A DNA stretch of 64,000 bases from Burkholderiaceae bacterium (GCA_023954135.1 JAMLIN010000016.1:1-64000), one strand, 5' to 3'. Counted from the stretch's first letter, positions 47,936 to 57,069 are shown. Numbers and translations: made by a program. Notes: generated by a model not told the origin, from the letters alone.

Positions 47936-49149
47936 TCCGTTCGGTTTCCACCCTGCTGATCGGCATGGCCATCCTGCTTGCCGGTTCGGGGCTGCTCGGC
48001 ACTGCGCTCGGCCTGCGCGCGGCCCACGAAGCGTTCGATCCGGCGCGTACCGGCGTTCTCATGGCGGGCTATTTCGTCGGCTTCGTCGCCGGCTACTGGA
48101 TCTGTCCGCCGATCATCCGACGGGTGGGCTTCGTGCGCGCCTTCGCCGCATTCGCCGCGATGACCGCCACCGTCTCGATCGCCTACTCGCTCTATGTCCA
48201 GCCGGTGCCCTGGTTCGCGCTGCGGATCGTCAACGGCATCGGCCTGGTCGGGATCTACATGGTGATCGAGAGCTGGCTCGGCGCCCATGCCGGCGACGCC
48301 CGCGGCCGGGTGCTCGCCGCCTACATGACGATGAACATGCTCGGCCTGGCGGCAGGGCAGGCGCTCGTCGATCTCTACCCGATCGAGGAGACGACGCTGT
48401 TCGCCATTGCCGCCGGGCTCTTCTGCCTCGGCCTGATGCCGATCGCCCTGACTCCGCTCGTCGAGCCGGCACGGATCGAGTCGGCGAGCGTTCGCATCGT
48501 GAAGATCTACCGCACCTCGCCGACCGGCTTCGTCGGCGGACTGATCTCCGGGATGGTGTCGGGCGGCTTCTGGTCGCTCGCCGCCGTCTATGCGGTGGGG
48601 GTCGGTGCGCTTCCCGGCGATGTCGCGATCGCGATCGCGGCGGCGGTGCTCGGAGGCGCGGCTTTCCAGGCGCCGATCGGCTGGCTGTCGAGCCGTACCG
48701 ACCGGCGCATCGTGCTCACCGTGGTCGCGGTGGTGGCGGGGCTGTCGTTGACCGGTGTCTGGCTGGTCGGCGAATGGGCCCCCGGGAGGCTCCCGTTCGC
48801 GACCTTCGCCTTCGGCGCGGTGGGCTTCGCGATCTACGGCCTGTCGGTCGCCCAGACCCAGGAGCGCTTCGCCGCGGGAGATTCGCTCGAGGCGACCAAG
48901 GGCCTGCTGCTCGTGCACGGCATCGGCGCGATCGTCGCACCGATGATCATGGGCGTGCTGATGCGCGGTTTGGGTCCCGGCGCGTTCCCGATCGCGATGG
49001 CCTCTCTCTGCATCGTGCTCGCGGTGTTCTGCGCATGGCGGATACGGATCGAGCCGCCGGTGCCGGTGGCCGATCGCGGCCCCTTCGTGCCGGTCAACGA
49101 GAGCTCGCCGGCGGCTGCGCAACTCGATCCGCGCTCGCATACCGACTAG
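47932..49149 (+). CDS. MFS transporter, YcaD-like
   Basis: A 405-residue inner-membrane protein with twelve predicted helices. The first starts [20 protein letters not shown], and residues [26 protein letters not shown] show the MFS loop pattern as [20 protein letters not shown]. The middle ([20 protein letters not shown]) and [13 protein letters not shown] match the YcaD/general-substrate MFS branch. The substrate cannot be inferred. The ATG overlaps the DUF2130 stop by four bases. A second MFS gene converges on it from the other strand, 45 bases away, but belongs to a different subfamily. Confidence 0.87.
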   Translation: MIRSVSTLLIGMAILLAGSGLLGTALGLRAAHEAFDPARTGVLMAGYFVGFVAGYWICPPIIRRVGFVRAFAAFAAMTATVSIAYSLYVQPVPWFALRIVNGIGLVGIYMVIESWLGAHAGDARGRVLAAYMTMNMLGLAAGQALVDLYPIEETTLFAIAAGLFCLGLMPIALTPLVEPARIESASVRIVKIYRTSPTGFVGGLISGMVSGGFWSLAAVYAVGVGALPGDVAIAIAAAVLGGAAFQAPIGWLSSRTDRRIVLTVVAVVAGLSLTGVWLVGEWAPGRLPFATFAFGAVGFAIYGLSVAQTQERFAAGDSLEATKGLLLVHGIGAIVAPMIMGVLMRGLGPGAFPIAMASLCIVLAVFCAWRIRIEPPVPVADRGPFVPVNESSPAAAQLDPRSHTD

Positions 49150-49194
49150 GAGTCCGCGACCGGGTCGCACGTCCTCCAGGCGTGCTTTTCGGGA

Positions 49195-50394
49195 CTACCG
49201 GATCGAGCGGGGCGCTGCCGCGATCGGCTTCTGAAGCCAGGCGCAGGCCGCACCCGCAGCGAGCACCAGCGCCGAGCAGGCCAGCCCGCGGGACAGCCCG
49301 CCCGGCCCGTCGGCGATCCAGCCCACCGCGCTCGGTCCGATGATCTGCCCGGCCGCGAAGACGATGGTGAACGCCGCGATGCCCCCGGGCCAGAGAGGCG
49401 CCGGCAGGTTGTGCCGGACCAGTGCCGTGGTCGACGCGACCACCGAGAGGAACACGGCGCCGAACAGCAGCCCCGACGCGTAGACCGCCAGCGGATGCGT
49501 GGCGAACACCGGCAGCACGGTCGCCACCGCCAGCAGCCCGTTGAGCAGCGCGAGCGCCTCGCCGCCGCGGCAGCGCTGCAGAAGCCCCGCCCACAGCCAT
49601 GACGAGGCGACCACGCCCATGCCGAGCAGGATGAAGAACACCACGATCTGGTCGGTCCCGAGCTGCTGCTCGCGCAGCAGCGTGATCACGAAGGTCATGT
49701 AGCCTATGTAGCCCAGCCCGAACATGAAATAGGCGAGCAGGCCGGGCAGGAACGGGCCCCAGGCGAAAGGCGGATGGCCGTGCGCATGGGCCGGCGCGGA
49801 CGACAAGCCCCGCGTGCCGGCCGCGATCAGCGCGGTGCTGGCCGCCGCGGCGATGCCGAGCGCGACCCAGGCCCAGCGCCAGCCCTGCGTGGCGGACAGC
49901 GCGACCAGCGGCGGCACCAGCAGCGCCGATACGACGATGCCCAGGCCGGTTCCGCCGTAGTAGATGCCCAGGATCAGGCCGGAAGCCTGCGGGCGCGTCG
50001 CAGCCACCCGCGCCGAGAGCAGCCCGCCCGACACGAAAGTCGCCGCGCTTGCCGCGCCGGTGACGAAGCGCAGCAGGTAGAGCGCCGTGTCGCTCGACAC
50101 CGCGCCGTGCACGGCCAGGCTCAGCGCGGCTCCGATGCTGCCTGCCAGCAGTGCCGTACGGGCGTCGAAGCGGGCCAGCCAGCGCGGCGCGAGCAGCGCG
50201 CCCAGCAGGTACCCGCCGGCGTTGACCGTGTTCATCGCCCCGGCCGTCAGATAGCTCCAGCCGAGATCCTCGCGCATCGGCGCGAGCAGCAGCGCGTACG
50301 AGAATCTCGCCAGCCCCAGGGATACAGCGGCCGCCAGCGCCAGCGCGGCGGCGCTGCGCAGCGCCGCGCGCGAATCGTCACCAGCGCGGGGCAT
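49195..50394 (-). CDS. MFS transporter, YbfB/YjiJ family
   Basis: A 399-residue twelve-helix MFS protein. The N-terminus LGLARFSYALLLAPMREDLGW and NTVNAGGYLLGALLAP are characteristic of the YbfB/YjiJ family, with LRFVTGAASAATFVSGGLLS and GLILGIYYGGTGLGIVVSAL following. The central loop is His-rich (APAHAHGHPPF). The ATG at 50394 is chosen because the long frame upstream is only a shadow of the regulator. It lies 77 bases downstream of an XRE/MmyB-like regulator on the same strand, a common arrangement in which the regulator controls the transporter. The substrate is unknown. Confidence 0.87.
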   Translation of the reverse strand: MPRAGDDSRAALRSAAALALAAAVSLGLARFSYALLLAPMREDLGWSYLTAGAMNTVNAGGYLLGALLAPRWLARFDARTALLAGSIGAALSLAVHGAVSSDTALYLLRFVTGAASAATFVSGGLLSARVAATRPQASGLILGIYYGGTGLGIVVSALLVPPLVALSATQGWRWAWVALGIAAAASTALIAAGTRGLSSAPAHAHGHPPFAWGPFLPGLLAYFMFGLGYIGYMTFVITLLREQQLGTDQIVVFFILLGMGVVASSWLWAGLLQRCRGGEALALLNGLLAVATVLPVFATHPLAVYASGLLFGAVFLSVVASTTALVRHNLPAPLWPGGIAAFTIVFAAGQIIGPSAVGWIADGPGGLSRGLACSALVLAAGAACAWLQKPIAAAPRSIR

Positions 50395-50471
50395 CAGGTC
50401 GTCGGGTCGTCCATGGTCGAGGCAGCGCTGCGGTCGGAGCGCCGATCCGCGATAGTGCCATGAACGAGCGT

Positions 50472-51302
50472 CTATCCGCCGCGCAGTGCCGCTTCGGTGG
50501 CGGCATCGGCCGGATAGAACAGCTCGACGCAGAGCTCCTCGAGCGTGATGTCGCGCGGTGTCCCGAAGGTAGTCAGGGTGGTGAACATCGACAGCGTCGC
50601 GCCGCCGATCTCGAGCACGCAGGGCACGAGCAGTCCGGCTCCCGGCGTATCGGCACCGGCGATGCCCGACAGGGCGTCGATTCCCGGGTAGCCGCGAATC
50701 TCCTCGAGGAGCTCGAAGCTCGCGGCATCGCGATTGGCGGCGGTGAGCCGCTCGAGCGCGCCGAGCATGTAGCTGCCCCACTGCCCGAAGTTCCGCGTGT
50801 GGGCGGCGAAGCCTTCCGGGTGAAGGCTCGCCCGGAACAGGTTCAGCGGCGGGCCGCGCAGGAACTCCGGCAGGAGCGCGGTCAGCCCGGATGCCGCCCG
50901 GTTGGCGAGCACCACGTTCCAGTGGCGGTCCAGCACGACGCCGGGATAGGGATCGTGGGCTTCGAGCAGGCGCATCAGCGTTGCGCGGACCTGGTCCATC
51001 TCGGCGGCATCGAGCGCCTGCTCGCCGAAGCGGGGCGCGTAGCCCGCGGCGAGCAGCCAGGCGTTGCGGTCGCGCAGGGGCAGGGACAGGCGCCGCGCAA
51101 GCGCGAGCAGCACCTCGGGGCTCGGCCGGGACCGCCCCGTCTCGACGAAGCTCAGGTGTCGCGGAGAGATGCCGGCGTCGAGCGCGAGCTCCATCTGGCT
51201 CATCCGTCGCAGGTTCCGCCATTCGCGGATCGATGCGCCGACGTCGCCGCCGACACCGCCACGCATTGCGGCGGCGCTCGGGCCGCCCTGTGAAGTCCTC
51301 AT
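50472..51302 (-). CDS. XRE-family regulator with MmyB-like ligand-binding domain
   Basis: A cytoplasmic regulator of about 276 residues. The helix-turn-helix occupies the N-terminal 80 residues (GASIREWRNLRRMSQMELAL, GISPRHLSFVETGRSRPS). It is followed by the PAS-like MmyB domain typical of this group (PYPGVVLDRHWNVVLANRAA, FRASLHPEGFAAHTRNFGQW, ITLEELCVELFYPAD). Family members are thought to bind small hydrophobic ligands. The Met at 51302 has GGAG and AGG just upstream and is preferred over 51317. It is transcribed towards the YjiJ-type MFS gene and probably regulates it. Confidence 0.87.
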   Translation of the reverse strand: MRTSQGGPSAAAMRGGVGGDVGASIREWRNLRRMSQMELALDAGISPRHLSFVETGRSRPSPEVLLALARRLSLPLRDRNAWLLAAGYAPRFGEQALDAAEMDQVRATLMRLLEAHDPYPGVVLDRHWNVVLANRAASGLTALLPEFLRGPPLNLFRASLHPEGFAAHTRNFGQWGSYMLGALERLTAANRDAASFELLEEIRGYPGIDALSGIAGADTPGAGLLVPCVLEIGGATLSMFTTLTTFGTPRDITLEELCVELFYPADAATEAALRGG

Positions 51303-51399
51303 CCCTGCCTGCTCCATTCACGCCAGCGGGTGCTCGCGATTGCGACGATAACCGACAGCGTCCCGAACCCCAATGTTCCGCGCCGGTGCTCGCCGGGTC

Positions 51400-51508
51400 G
51401 ATTACGTCCCGGGTAATCGGGTCGCGGCGGTCCGGAGGGAGGGATGGGGCGATAGACGATGTCAATCACCTCGCGCGCTTATTCCGATTGGCCGGATCGA
51501 TTCGATCC
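51400..51508 (+). promoter_or_regulatory. Two dyads upstream of the ZIP transporter gene
   Basis: GATTAC (51400-51405) / GTAATC (51413-51418) and GGATCGA (51494-51500) / TCGATCC (51502-51508) are perfect inverted repeats in the 245-base gap between the regulator and the ZIP gene. The second is 54 bases before the ATG. Either could be an operator for a metal regulator, but neither matches a consensus I know. Confidence 0.35.
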
Positions 51509-51562
51509 TCCGATAATCGATGCACGAGCCGCGTACACGCGGAAAACGGAGCGCGAGCGCTG

Positions 51563-52486
51563 ATGCAGTCCAATGGATCGAGCGCCGTCGGCCAGCCCGG
51601 CCTGGCGGCGCAGTTGCGAAGCCACCCCTACGCGGCGGCCGGCCTGGGGCTGGCGATGCTGACCGTGCTGGCGCTGATCGTCGCCGGCCGCAGTCTCGGC
51701 GCCGGCGTATCGCCGGAGATCGTCCGCAACGCCCTGCTCGGCGGGCTCGCCGGCTTTGCGGCGACCGCGTTCGGCGCCTGCGGCGCGCTGGTCCTGCGGG
51801 GGCTCAGTGCCCGCGCCGAGGACAGCCTGCTCGGCTTCGCGGCGGGCATGATGCTCGCGGCCAGCGCCTTCTCGCTCATCCTGCCCGGCATCGAGGCGGC
51901 TCGCGACCAGTTCGGTCCGGGTGCGATCGCCGGCCTCGTCGTGGCGCTCGGCCTGGGCCTCGGCGTCGCCCTGATGCTCGGCCTGGATCGTTTCACCCCG
52001 CACGAGCACGCGCATATCGGCGTCCATGGGCCGCAGGCATCGCGGGTCCCGGGCGTGTGGCTCTTCGTCATCGCGATCACGCTGCACAACCTGCCCGAAG
52101 GCATGGCGATCGGGGTCGCTTTCTCCCAGGGCGACCTGTCGGTCGGCCTGCCGCTGACCGCCGCCATCGCGATCCAGGACGCGCCCGAGGGGCTCGCCGT
52201 CGCGATGGCCCTGCGCGCCGCCCGTATCGGACCCTGGCGCGCGGTGCTGGTAGCGGCCGCCTCGGGCCTGATGGAGCCGATCGGCGCGCTGATCGGCCTG
52301 GGGTTGTCCACAGGCATGGCGATTGCGTATCCGATCGGCCTCGGCCTCGCTGCCGGGGCGATGATCTTCGTCGTGTCGCACGAGGTGATCCCCGAGACCC
52401 ACCGCAACGGCCACCAGACACCGGCGACCATCGGGCTGATGGGCGGGTTCGCGGTGATGATGGTGCTCGATACCGCCTTCGGCTGA
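51563..52486 (+). CDS. ZIP-family divalent metal transporter (GufA/ZupT-like)
   Basis: A 307-residue inner-membrane protein with about eight helices. The binuclear metal site motifs are visible: TLHNLPEGMAIGVAFSQG and the partner QDAPEGLAVAMAL. The later VSHEVIPETHRNGHQ is typical of the GufA branch. A short His-rich loop (HEHAHIGVHG) lies between early helices, as in many ZIPs. The family carries zinc, iron or manganese into the cytoplasm; the preferred ion is not readable. The ATG at 51563 is preferred because the longer upstream frame is non-coding. A Dps gene follows 38 bases later, suggesting a shared metal or oxidative-stress theme. Confidence 0.9.
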   Translation: MQSNGSSAVGQPGLAAQLRSHPYAAAGLGLAMLTVLALIVAGRSLGAGVSPEIVRNALLGGLAGFAATAFGACGALVLRGLSARAEDSLLGFAAGMMLAASAFSLILPGIEAARDQFGPGAIAGLVVALGLGLGVALMLGLDRFTPHEHAHIGVHGPQASRVPGVWLFVIAITLHNLPEGMAIGVAFSQGDLSVGLPLTAAIAIQDAPEGLAVAMALRAARIGPWRAVLVAAASGLMEPIGALIGLGLSTGMAIAYPIGLGLAAGAMIFVVSHEVIPETHRNGHQTPATIGLMGGFAVMMVLDTAFG

Positions 52487-52523
52487 AGTCGTGCCGCCTA
52501 CTGACACCAACAAGGAGAAAGCA

Positions 52524-53045
52524 ATGCCTGCCAAACGCAAGAGCAAGTCCGATGCCACCAAGACCGTGATGCAGCCTGTGAACATCGGCATCTCGGAGGC
52601 CGACCGCGGCAAGATCGCCCAAGGCCTGTCGCGCCTGCTGGGCGACAGCTTCACCCTCTACCTGATGACGCACAACTTCCACTGGAACGTCACCGGCCCG
52701 ATGTTCAACTCGCTGCATGCGATGTTCATGGAGCAGTACACCGAGCAGTGGAACGCGCTCGACGAGATCGCCGAGCGGATCCGGGCGCTCGGCTTCCATG
52801 CCCCGGGCACCTACAGTGCATTTCTCGAGCTCGCGTCGGTCAAGGAAGTGACCGGCACGCCGAAGGCGCTCGACATGGTGCGCCATCTCGCCGATGCCCA
52901 GGAGGCGACGGCCCGCACCGCCCGCAGCCTGTTCGACGTGGTCGACAAGGCGGGCGACCAGCCCACGGCCGACCTGCTGACGCGTCGGCTCGACGTGCAC
53001 GAGAAGACCGCCTGGATGCTGCGCAGCCTCCTGGTGGAGCAATAG
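52524..53045 (+). CDS. dps: Dps-family ferritin-like DNA-protection protein
   Basis: A 173-residue ferritin-like protein that forms a twelve-subunit shell and oxidises and stores iron. The ferroxidase residues are visible in MTHNFHWNVTGPMFNSLHAM and QWNALDEIAERIRALG (the His, Asp and Glu of the inter-subunit site). The Lys/Arg-rich N-terminus (MPAKRKSKSDATK) fits DNA binding. AAGGAGAAAGCA precedes the ATG at 52524, so this start is clear. A GC-rich hairpin after the stop probably ends the transcript. Confidence 0.95.
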   Translation: MPAKRKSKSDATKTVMQPVNIGISEADRGKIAQGLSRLLGDSFTLYLMTHNFHWNVTGPMFNSLHAMFMEQYTEQWNALDEIAERIRALGFHAPGTYSAFLELASVKEVTGTPKALDMVRHLADAQEATARTARSLFDVVDKAGDQPTADLLTRRLDVHEKTAWMLRSLLVEQ

Positions 53046-53076
53046 GCGCCGTAGAACGCAGATCCCGGACCCGCGG

Positions 53077-53106
53077 CCGGGCCGGCCCGTGGCGGGCCCG
53101 GCCCGG
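53077..53106 (+). terminator. GC-rich hairpin after dps
   Basis: CCGGGCCGGCCCG (53077-53089), loop TGG, CGGGCCCGGCCCGG (53093-53106), with one bulged base. It lies 31 bases after the dps stop. There is no T tract. Confidence 0.55.
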
Positions 53107-53138
53107 GCGACCGGCAGTAGCCATGCTCCGCCGATAAA

Positions 53139-53153
53139 GTAAACTTTGTTTAC
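53139..53153 (+). promoter_or_regulatory. Operator dyad of the marR-emrAB operon
   Basis: GTAAAC (53139-53144), TTT, GTTTAC (53148-53153) is a perfect 15-base palindrome in an AT-rich island just before the MarR-family gene, overlapping a TAAAGT-like -10. This is the expected position for autorepression by MarR proteins. Confidence 0.65.
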
Positions 53154-53174
53154 CAGTTTCGGAGGAGACACCCG

Positions 53175-53642
53175 ATGGGGGCGCCCAGCCTCGGCTTCGC
53201 GCTGGCCGACGTCACGCGCCTGATGCGCCGGGCGTTCAGGCATCGCCTGCGCGGCAGCCAGCTCACCTATACGCAGGCGCGGGTGCTGGTGCACCTGGCC
53301 AATGAATCCGGGATTCGCCAGATCGACCTCGCGGAGCGGCTCGAGATGCAGCCGATGGCGCTCAGCCGGGCCATCGACCAGCTGGCCCGGCGTGGAGTGG
53401 TGAAGCGCTGCTGCGACCCGACTGATGGCCGTGCCCATCTGCTCGTACCGACTCCCCGGGCACAAGCGCATCTCGATGCGATCGCGAAGGTCATCGCATC
53501 GATCCATCTCGACGCCTTGCGCGGTGTGTCGTCCGCCGATGCCGGGATCGCACTGTCGGTGATCGAGGCGATGCGCGTCAATCTCTCGTCGCGCCCGACG
53601 GATCCGGAGAAACGGCAGGCGGGCGGGGAGCGATCCCGATGA
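53175..53642 (+). CDS. MarR-family transcriptional regulator of the efflux operon
   Basis: A 155-residue winged helix-turn-helix regulator. The recognition region IRQIDLAERLEMQPMALSRA and the wing VKRCCDPTDGRAHLLVPTP are typical of MarR/SlyA. GGAGGAG lies before the ATG at 53175. The stop overlaps the emrA-like ATG (ATGA), and a palindrome lies 22 bases before its own start, so it most likely represses the operon until an inducing compound binds. The CC in the wing might make it redox-sensitive, but this is speculative. Confidence 0.9.
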   Translation: MGAPSLGFALADVTRLMRRAFRHRLRGSQLTYTQARVLVHLANESGIRQIDLAERLEMQPMALSRAIDQLARRGVVKRCCDPTDGRAHLLVPTPRAQAHLDAIAKVIASIHLDALRGVSSADAGIALSVIEAMRVNLSSRPTDPEKRQAGGERSR

Positions 53643-54757
53643 GCGAGGGTGAGCGCGGGACCGCGCCGCCACCCGGGCCACCCCCCGCCGAGGCGCCGGT
53701 TCCGGTGCCGATGCGTGCCCGACGCCGGCGCGGCATCCGCTTCCTGTTGCTCGTCGTGGTTCCATTGCTCGCTCTGCTGGCGGGCATCGGCATCTATCTG
53801 CACGGCGGGCGCTTCGTTTCCACCGACAACGCCTACGTCAAGGCCGACAAGGTCCTGATCGGCACCGAGGTGGCCGGCCGGATCGCGGAGGTGCTGGTGC
53901 GGGAGAACGAGATGGTCGAGCCGGGCCAGCCGCTCCTGCGGCTCGATCCGGCGCCGTTTCGCATCGCGCTCGCGCGCGCCGAGGCGCAGCTCGCCCAGGT
54001 GAGCACCGAGCTACGGGTGCTCAAGGCGAGCTACCGCGAGAAGCAGGCTTCGCTCGCGATGGCGCGCACCCGGCAGGACTTCGCGCTTCGCGAGCAGCGT
54101 CGGCGGGCGGATCTGCATGATCGCAACTTCGTGTCCGCCGCCAGCTTCGACGACGCGCGGCTGGCGCTCGACCTCGCCCGCCAGCAGGTCGCCGTCGACG
54201 AGCAGGATCTCGCGCGGATCGCCGAAGCGCTCGGTGGCGGCCCCGAGGTCGCCGTCGAGGATCATCCCAACTACGTCGCCGCGCTTGCCGAGCGCGACCG
54301 GGCGCGGCTCGACCTCGATCGGGTCGAGTTGCGCGCGCCGGTAGCCGGCATCGTCGCCCATGTGCCCGTCGCCGGACAGCACGCGGCGCCCGGTCTCGCG
54401 GCGCTCGCCCTGGTGGCGAGCGAGCGCCACTGGGTGGAGGCGAACCTCACCGAGACCGACCTGACCCATGTGCGGCCCGGCCAGCCGGTCGAGGTGCGCA
54501 TCGACACTTTTCCGGGCCGCCGGCTGCGGGGCGCCGTCGAGGCGATCAGTCCCGCCACGGGCGCCGAGTTCGCCCTGATCCCCCCGCAGAATGCGACCGG
54601 CAACTGGGTGAAGATCGCCCAGCGGGTGGCGGTGCGGATCCGGCTCGACGATGCGGCCGACATGCCGGCGTTGCGCTCGGGCCTGTCGACCTGGATCGAG
54701 ATCGACACCGGCCATCGGCGCCGCCTGTTCGGCTACGCCTGGCCGGACGGCCGGTGA
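53639..54757 (+). CDS. emrA: EmrA-type membrane fusion protein of a multidrug pump
   Basis: A 372-residue periplasmic adaptor. A Pro-rich cytoplasmic start and one membrane anchor (FLLLVVVPLLALLAGIGIYL) are followed by the EmrA/HlyD signature RFVSTDNAYVKADKVLIGTE, a long helical hairpin (about residues 100-210) and a beta-barrel with LRAPVAGIVAHVPVAGQH and VEANLTETDLTHVRPGQPV. It connects the inner-membrane EmrB to an outer-membrane TolC-type channel, which is not encoded in this operon. It overlaps both the marR and emrB genes by four bases. Confidence 0.93.
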   Translation: MSEGERGTAPPPGPPPAEAPVPVPMRARRRRGIRFLLLVVVPLLALLAGIGIYLHGGRFVSTDNAYVKADKVLIGTEVAGRIAEVLVRENEMVEPGQPLLRLDPAPFRIALARAEAQLAQVSTELRVLKASYREKQASLAMARTRQDFALREQRRRADLHDRNFVSAASFDDARLALDLARQQVAVDEQDLARIAEALGGGPEVAVEDHPNYVAALAERDRARLDLDRVELRAPVAGIVAHVPVAGQHAAPGLAALALVASERHWVEANLTETDLTHVRPGQPVEVRIDTFPGRRLRGAVEAISPATGAEFALIPPQNATGNWVKIAQRVAVRIRLDDAADMPALRSGLSTWIEIDTGHRRRLFGYAWPDGR

Positions 54758-56322
54758 TCGCCGCAGCCACGGCCGCCGCCCGGGAGGGCGGGGCGGCCAA
54801 CCGCGCGATGATCACCGTGTCGGTGATGCTCGCGACGATCATGCAGGCGCTCGACATGACGATCGCCAACGTCGCGCTGCCGCAGATGCAGGGCACGATG
54901 GGGGCGACCCAGGAGCAGATCGCCTGGGTCCTGACGTCGTACATCGTGGCCGCGGCGATCGCCATGCCGCTGACCGGTTTCGTCGCCGCGCGCATCGGTC
55001 GCCGCCGCCTGTTCCTGTGGTCCGTGGCCGGTTTCACGGTCGCGTCCATGCTGTGCGGCGCGGCGCAGGACCTCACCCAGATCGTCGGTTTCAGGCTGCT
55101 GCAGGGCGTCTTCGGCGCGAGCCTCGTGCCGCTGTCGCAGTCGGTGCTGCTCGATGCCTACCCCACCGAGAAGCATGGCCAGGCGATGGCGATGTGGGGC
55201 GTCGGCGTGATGATCGGCCCGATCCTCGGCCCCTCGCTGGGCGGCTGGCTGACCGAGTACTACGACTGGCGCTGGGTCTTCTACATCAACCTGCCTTTCG
55301 GACTGCTTGCCTGGTTCGGCGTGTCGCTGTTCGTTCGCGAGACGCCGCTCGAGCATGATCGCCGCTTCGACCTGCTCGGCTATGCGCTGCTCGCCCTGTC
55401 GATCGGGGCGCTGCAGATGATGCTCGACCGGGGCGAATCGCTCGACTGGTTCAGCCACGAGGAGATCATCGTCCTGTGCGCGACGGCGGGGATAGCCTTC
55501 TACCTCTATGTCGCGCACACCTTTACCGCCGAGCGTCCCTTCCTGGACCCTGCGCTGTTCGCCGATCGCAATTTCAGCATCGGACTGATGTTCAGCTTCG
55601 TGACCGGCGTGCTGCTGCTAACGACCCCCGCGTTGCTGCCGCCCTTCATGCAGAACCTGCTCGGCTATCCGGTCCTCGACGTCGGTCTGGTGATGGCGCC
55701 ACGCGGCGTCGGCACGGCGATCTCGATGATGATCGTGGGTCGGCTGTCCGGGCGGATCGATCCGCGCATACCGGTGGTGCTGGGTCTCGCCCTGAGCGCC
55801 CAGTCGCTCTGGGAGATGTCCGGCTTCACGCCCGACGTGGGCAGCTGGGAGATCGTCCGCACGGGACTCGTCCAGGGCTTCGGGCTCGGCTTCATCTTCG
55901 TGCCGCTGTCGACGCTGAGCTTCTCGACCCTGCCGGTGCGCCTGCGCAACGAGGGAACCGCGATGTACAGCCTGGCGCGCAACATCGGCAGCAGCATCGG
56001 GGTGTCGGTGGTCTTCGCGATGCTCGCTCGCAACTCGCAGGCCAACCACGCCGGGCTCGCCAGCTACGCGACCCCTTTCCACCCGCCGCTCGCCGATGCG
56101 CTCGCCCGTGGCCTCGTCGATACCTCGACGCCGGCCGGCCTGGCGCTTTTCGACGCGCAGGTCACCCACCAGGCGATGACCCTCGCGTTCCTGCAGGATT
56201 TCCGGCTCATCATGTGGTTCACCCTCGCGGCGATACCGCTGACGCTGCTGCTCAGGCCGGCCGCGCGGCGACCGAGCGCAATTCCGCCCCGGCCTGGCGC
56301 AACACCGACCAGCCGGCGCTGA
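54754..56322 (+). CDS. emrB: EmrB-type DHA2 MFS drug:H+ antiporter
   Basis: A 522-residue inner-membrane protein with fourteen predicted helices of the DHA2 family. Motifs: QALDMTIANVALPQMQGTMG in helix 1, VLTSYIVAAAIAMPLTGFVA, GRRRLFL of motif A, and FGASLVPLSQSVLLDAYP with the motif C-type glycines near GVGVMIGPILGPSLGGWLT. It exports hydrophobic compounds by proton exchange through EmrA and a TolC-type channel. The GTG start at 54754 overlaps emrA (GTGA). Its last 71 bases are antisense to the end of the cation-diffusion-facilitator gene on the other strand. Confidence 0.93.
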   Translation: MIAAATAAAREGGAANRAMITVSVMLATIMQALDMTIANVALPQMQGTMGATQEQIAWVLTSYIVAAAIAMPLTGFVAARIGRRRLFLWSVAGFTVASMLCGAAQDLTQIVGFRLLQGVFGASLVPLSQSVLLDAYPTEKHGQAMAMWGVGVMIGPILGPSLGGWLTEYYDWRWVFYINLPFGLLAWFGVSLFVRETPLEHDRRFDLLGYALLALSIGALQMMLDRGESLDWFSHEEIIVLCATAGIAFYLYVAHTFTAERPFLDPALFADRNFSIGLMFSFVTGVLLLTTPALLPPFMQNLLGYPVLDVGLVMAPRGVGTAISMMIVGRLSGRIDPRIPVVLGLALSAQSLWEMSGFTPDVGSWEIVRTGLVQGFGLGFIFVPLSTLSFSTLPVRLRNEGTAMYSLARNIGSSIGVSVVFAMLARNSQANHAGLASYATPFHPPLADALARGLVDTSTPAGLALFDAQVTHQAMTLAFLQDFRLIMWFTLAAIPLTLLLRPAARRPSAIPPRPGATPTSRR

Positions 56323-56884
56323 TCGCGAGGCTTGCCATCACCAGGGCGACGACCAGGTCCGGCCAGCGGCTCCCGGTGCCGAACACCCCCATCGAGGCGA
56401 GCAGGACCGCGAGGTTGCCGATCGCGTCGTTGCGGCTGCACAGCCAGACCGAGCGCATGTTGGCGTCGCCATCGCGCCAGGCATAGAGCAGCCATGCGAC
56501 CGCGATGTTCGCCGCCAGCGCGAGCAGGCCCACCAGGCCCATGGTCAGTGGCTCCGGGGTGATGCCGTAGGCGGCGGCCCAGCCGGCCCGCCCGATGATG
56601 AACATGCCGAAGAGTGCCATCGTCAGCCCCTTGATCCAGGCGGCTCGGGCGCGCCAGGCGAGGCTCATCGAGAGCACCGCGAGCGATATGCCGTAGTTGG
56701 CCGCGTCGCCGCCGAAGTCGATCGCATCGGCCAGCAGCGCGACCGACCCCGAGTGCAGCCCGGCGCCGATCTCGACCGCGAACATGGCGGCATTGACCAG
56801 CAGCGCGATCCAGAGGGCGCGACGAAAGCCCGGTCCGCCGCCATGGGCATGGGGATCGTGCGAGTGGCAGCAGTGATGGGACAT
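56252..56884 (-). CDS. Short cation diffusion facilitator (CDF) family transporter
   Basis: A 210-residue CDF-type membrane protein with six predicted helices. The N-terminus is His/Cys-rich (MSHHCCHSHDPHAHGGG), a likely metal-gathering tail. Metal-site residues can be seen as VALLADAIDFGGDAANYG in helix 2 and SRNDAIGNLAVLLAS in helix 5, the usual HxxxD/DxxxD pairs read here as DxxxD and NDxxxN. The cytoplasmic C-terminal dimerisation domain of longer CDF proteins is missing, so this is a compact form. The Met at 56884 is chosen as it begins the His-rich tail; the longer frame has no support. It overlaps emrB by 71 bases, tail to tail, and exports an unknown divalent metal. Confidence 0.85.
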   Translation of the reverse strand: MSHHCCHSHDPHAHGGGPGFRRALWIALLVNAAMFAVEIGAGLHSGSVALLADAIDFGGDAANYGISLAVLSMSLAWRARAAWIKGLTMALFGMFIIGRAGWAAAYGITPEPLTMGLVGLLALAANIAVAWLLYAWRDGDANMRSVWLCSRNDAIGNLAVLLASMGVFGTGSRWPDLVVALVMASLAISAGWSVLRQAGAELRSVAARPA

Positions 56885-56988
56885 GAGGAATCTCCCGCGT
56901 GTCTGTCGCCTGCATTCGACACCCTGTAGTCGCTGCAATGTCAAGTGGCGCCGGGAACGGTTCCGTGGGGAGGGCCCGGGTGCGCTTG

Positions 56989-57012
56989 CGTTATGTACAA
57001 AGGTATATAACG
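56989..57012 (+). promoter_or_regulatory. ModE operator in front of modABC
   Basis: CGTTATGTA (56989-56997), six bases, TATATAACG (57004-57012): an eight-of-nine matched dyad with the same 24-base layout as the E. coli modA ModE box (CGTTATAT...TACATAACG). It is 57 bases before the modA ATG in an otherwise GC-rich gap. ModE with bound molybdate should repress the operon here. Confidence 0.85.
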
Positions 57013-57069
57013 ATTGGGGTCCGGCGGCGGCGGGCGCGGTCGCCAGCATCCAGCAGGGGAGGGATTCAC

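Noticed and set aside
53631..54757. Linking the emrA adaptor to the 20-29 kb export cluster
   Set aside because: emrA has its own MFS partner and regulator in an overlapping operon 24 kb away; a shared TolC channel is possible but nothing in the sequence shows it.
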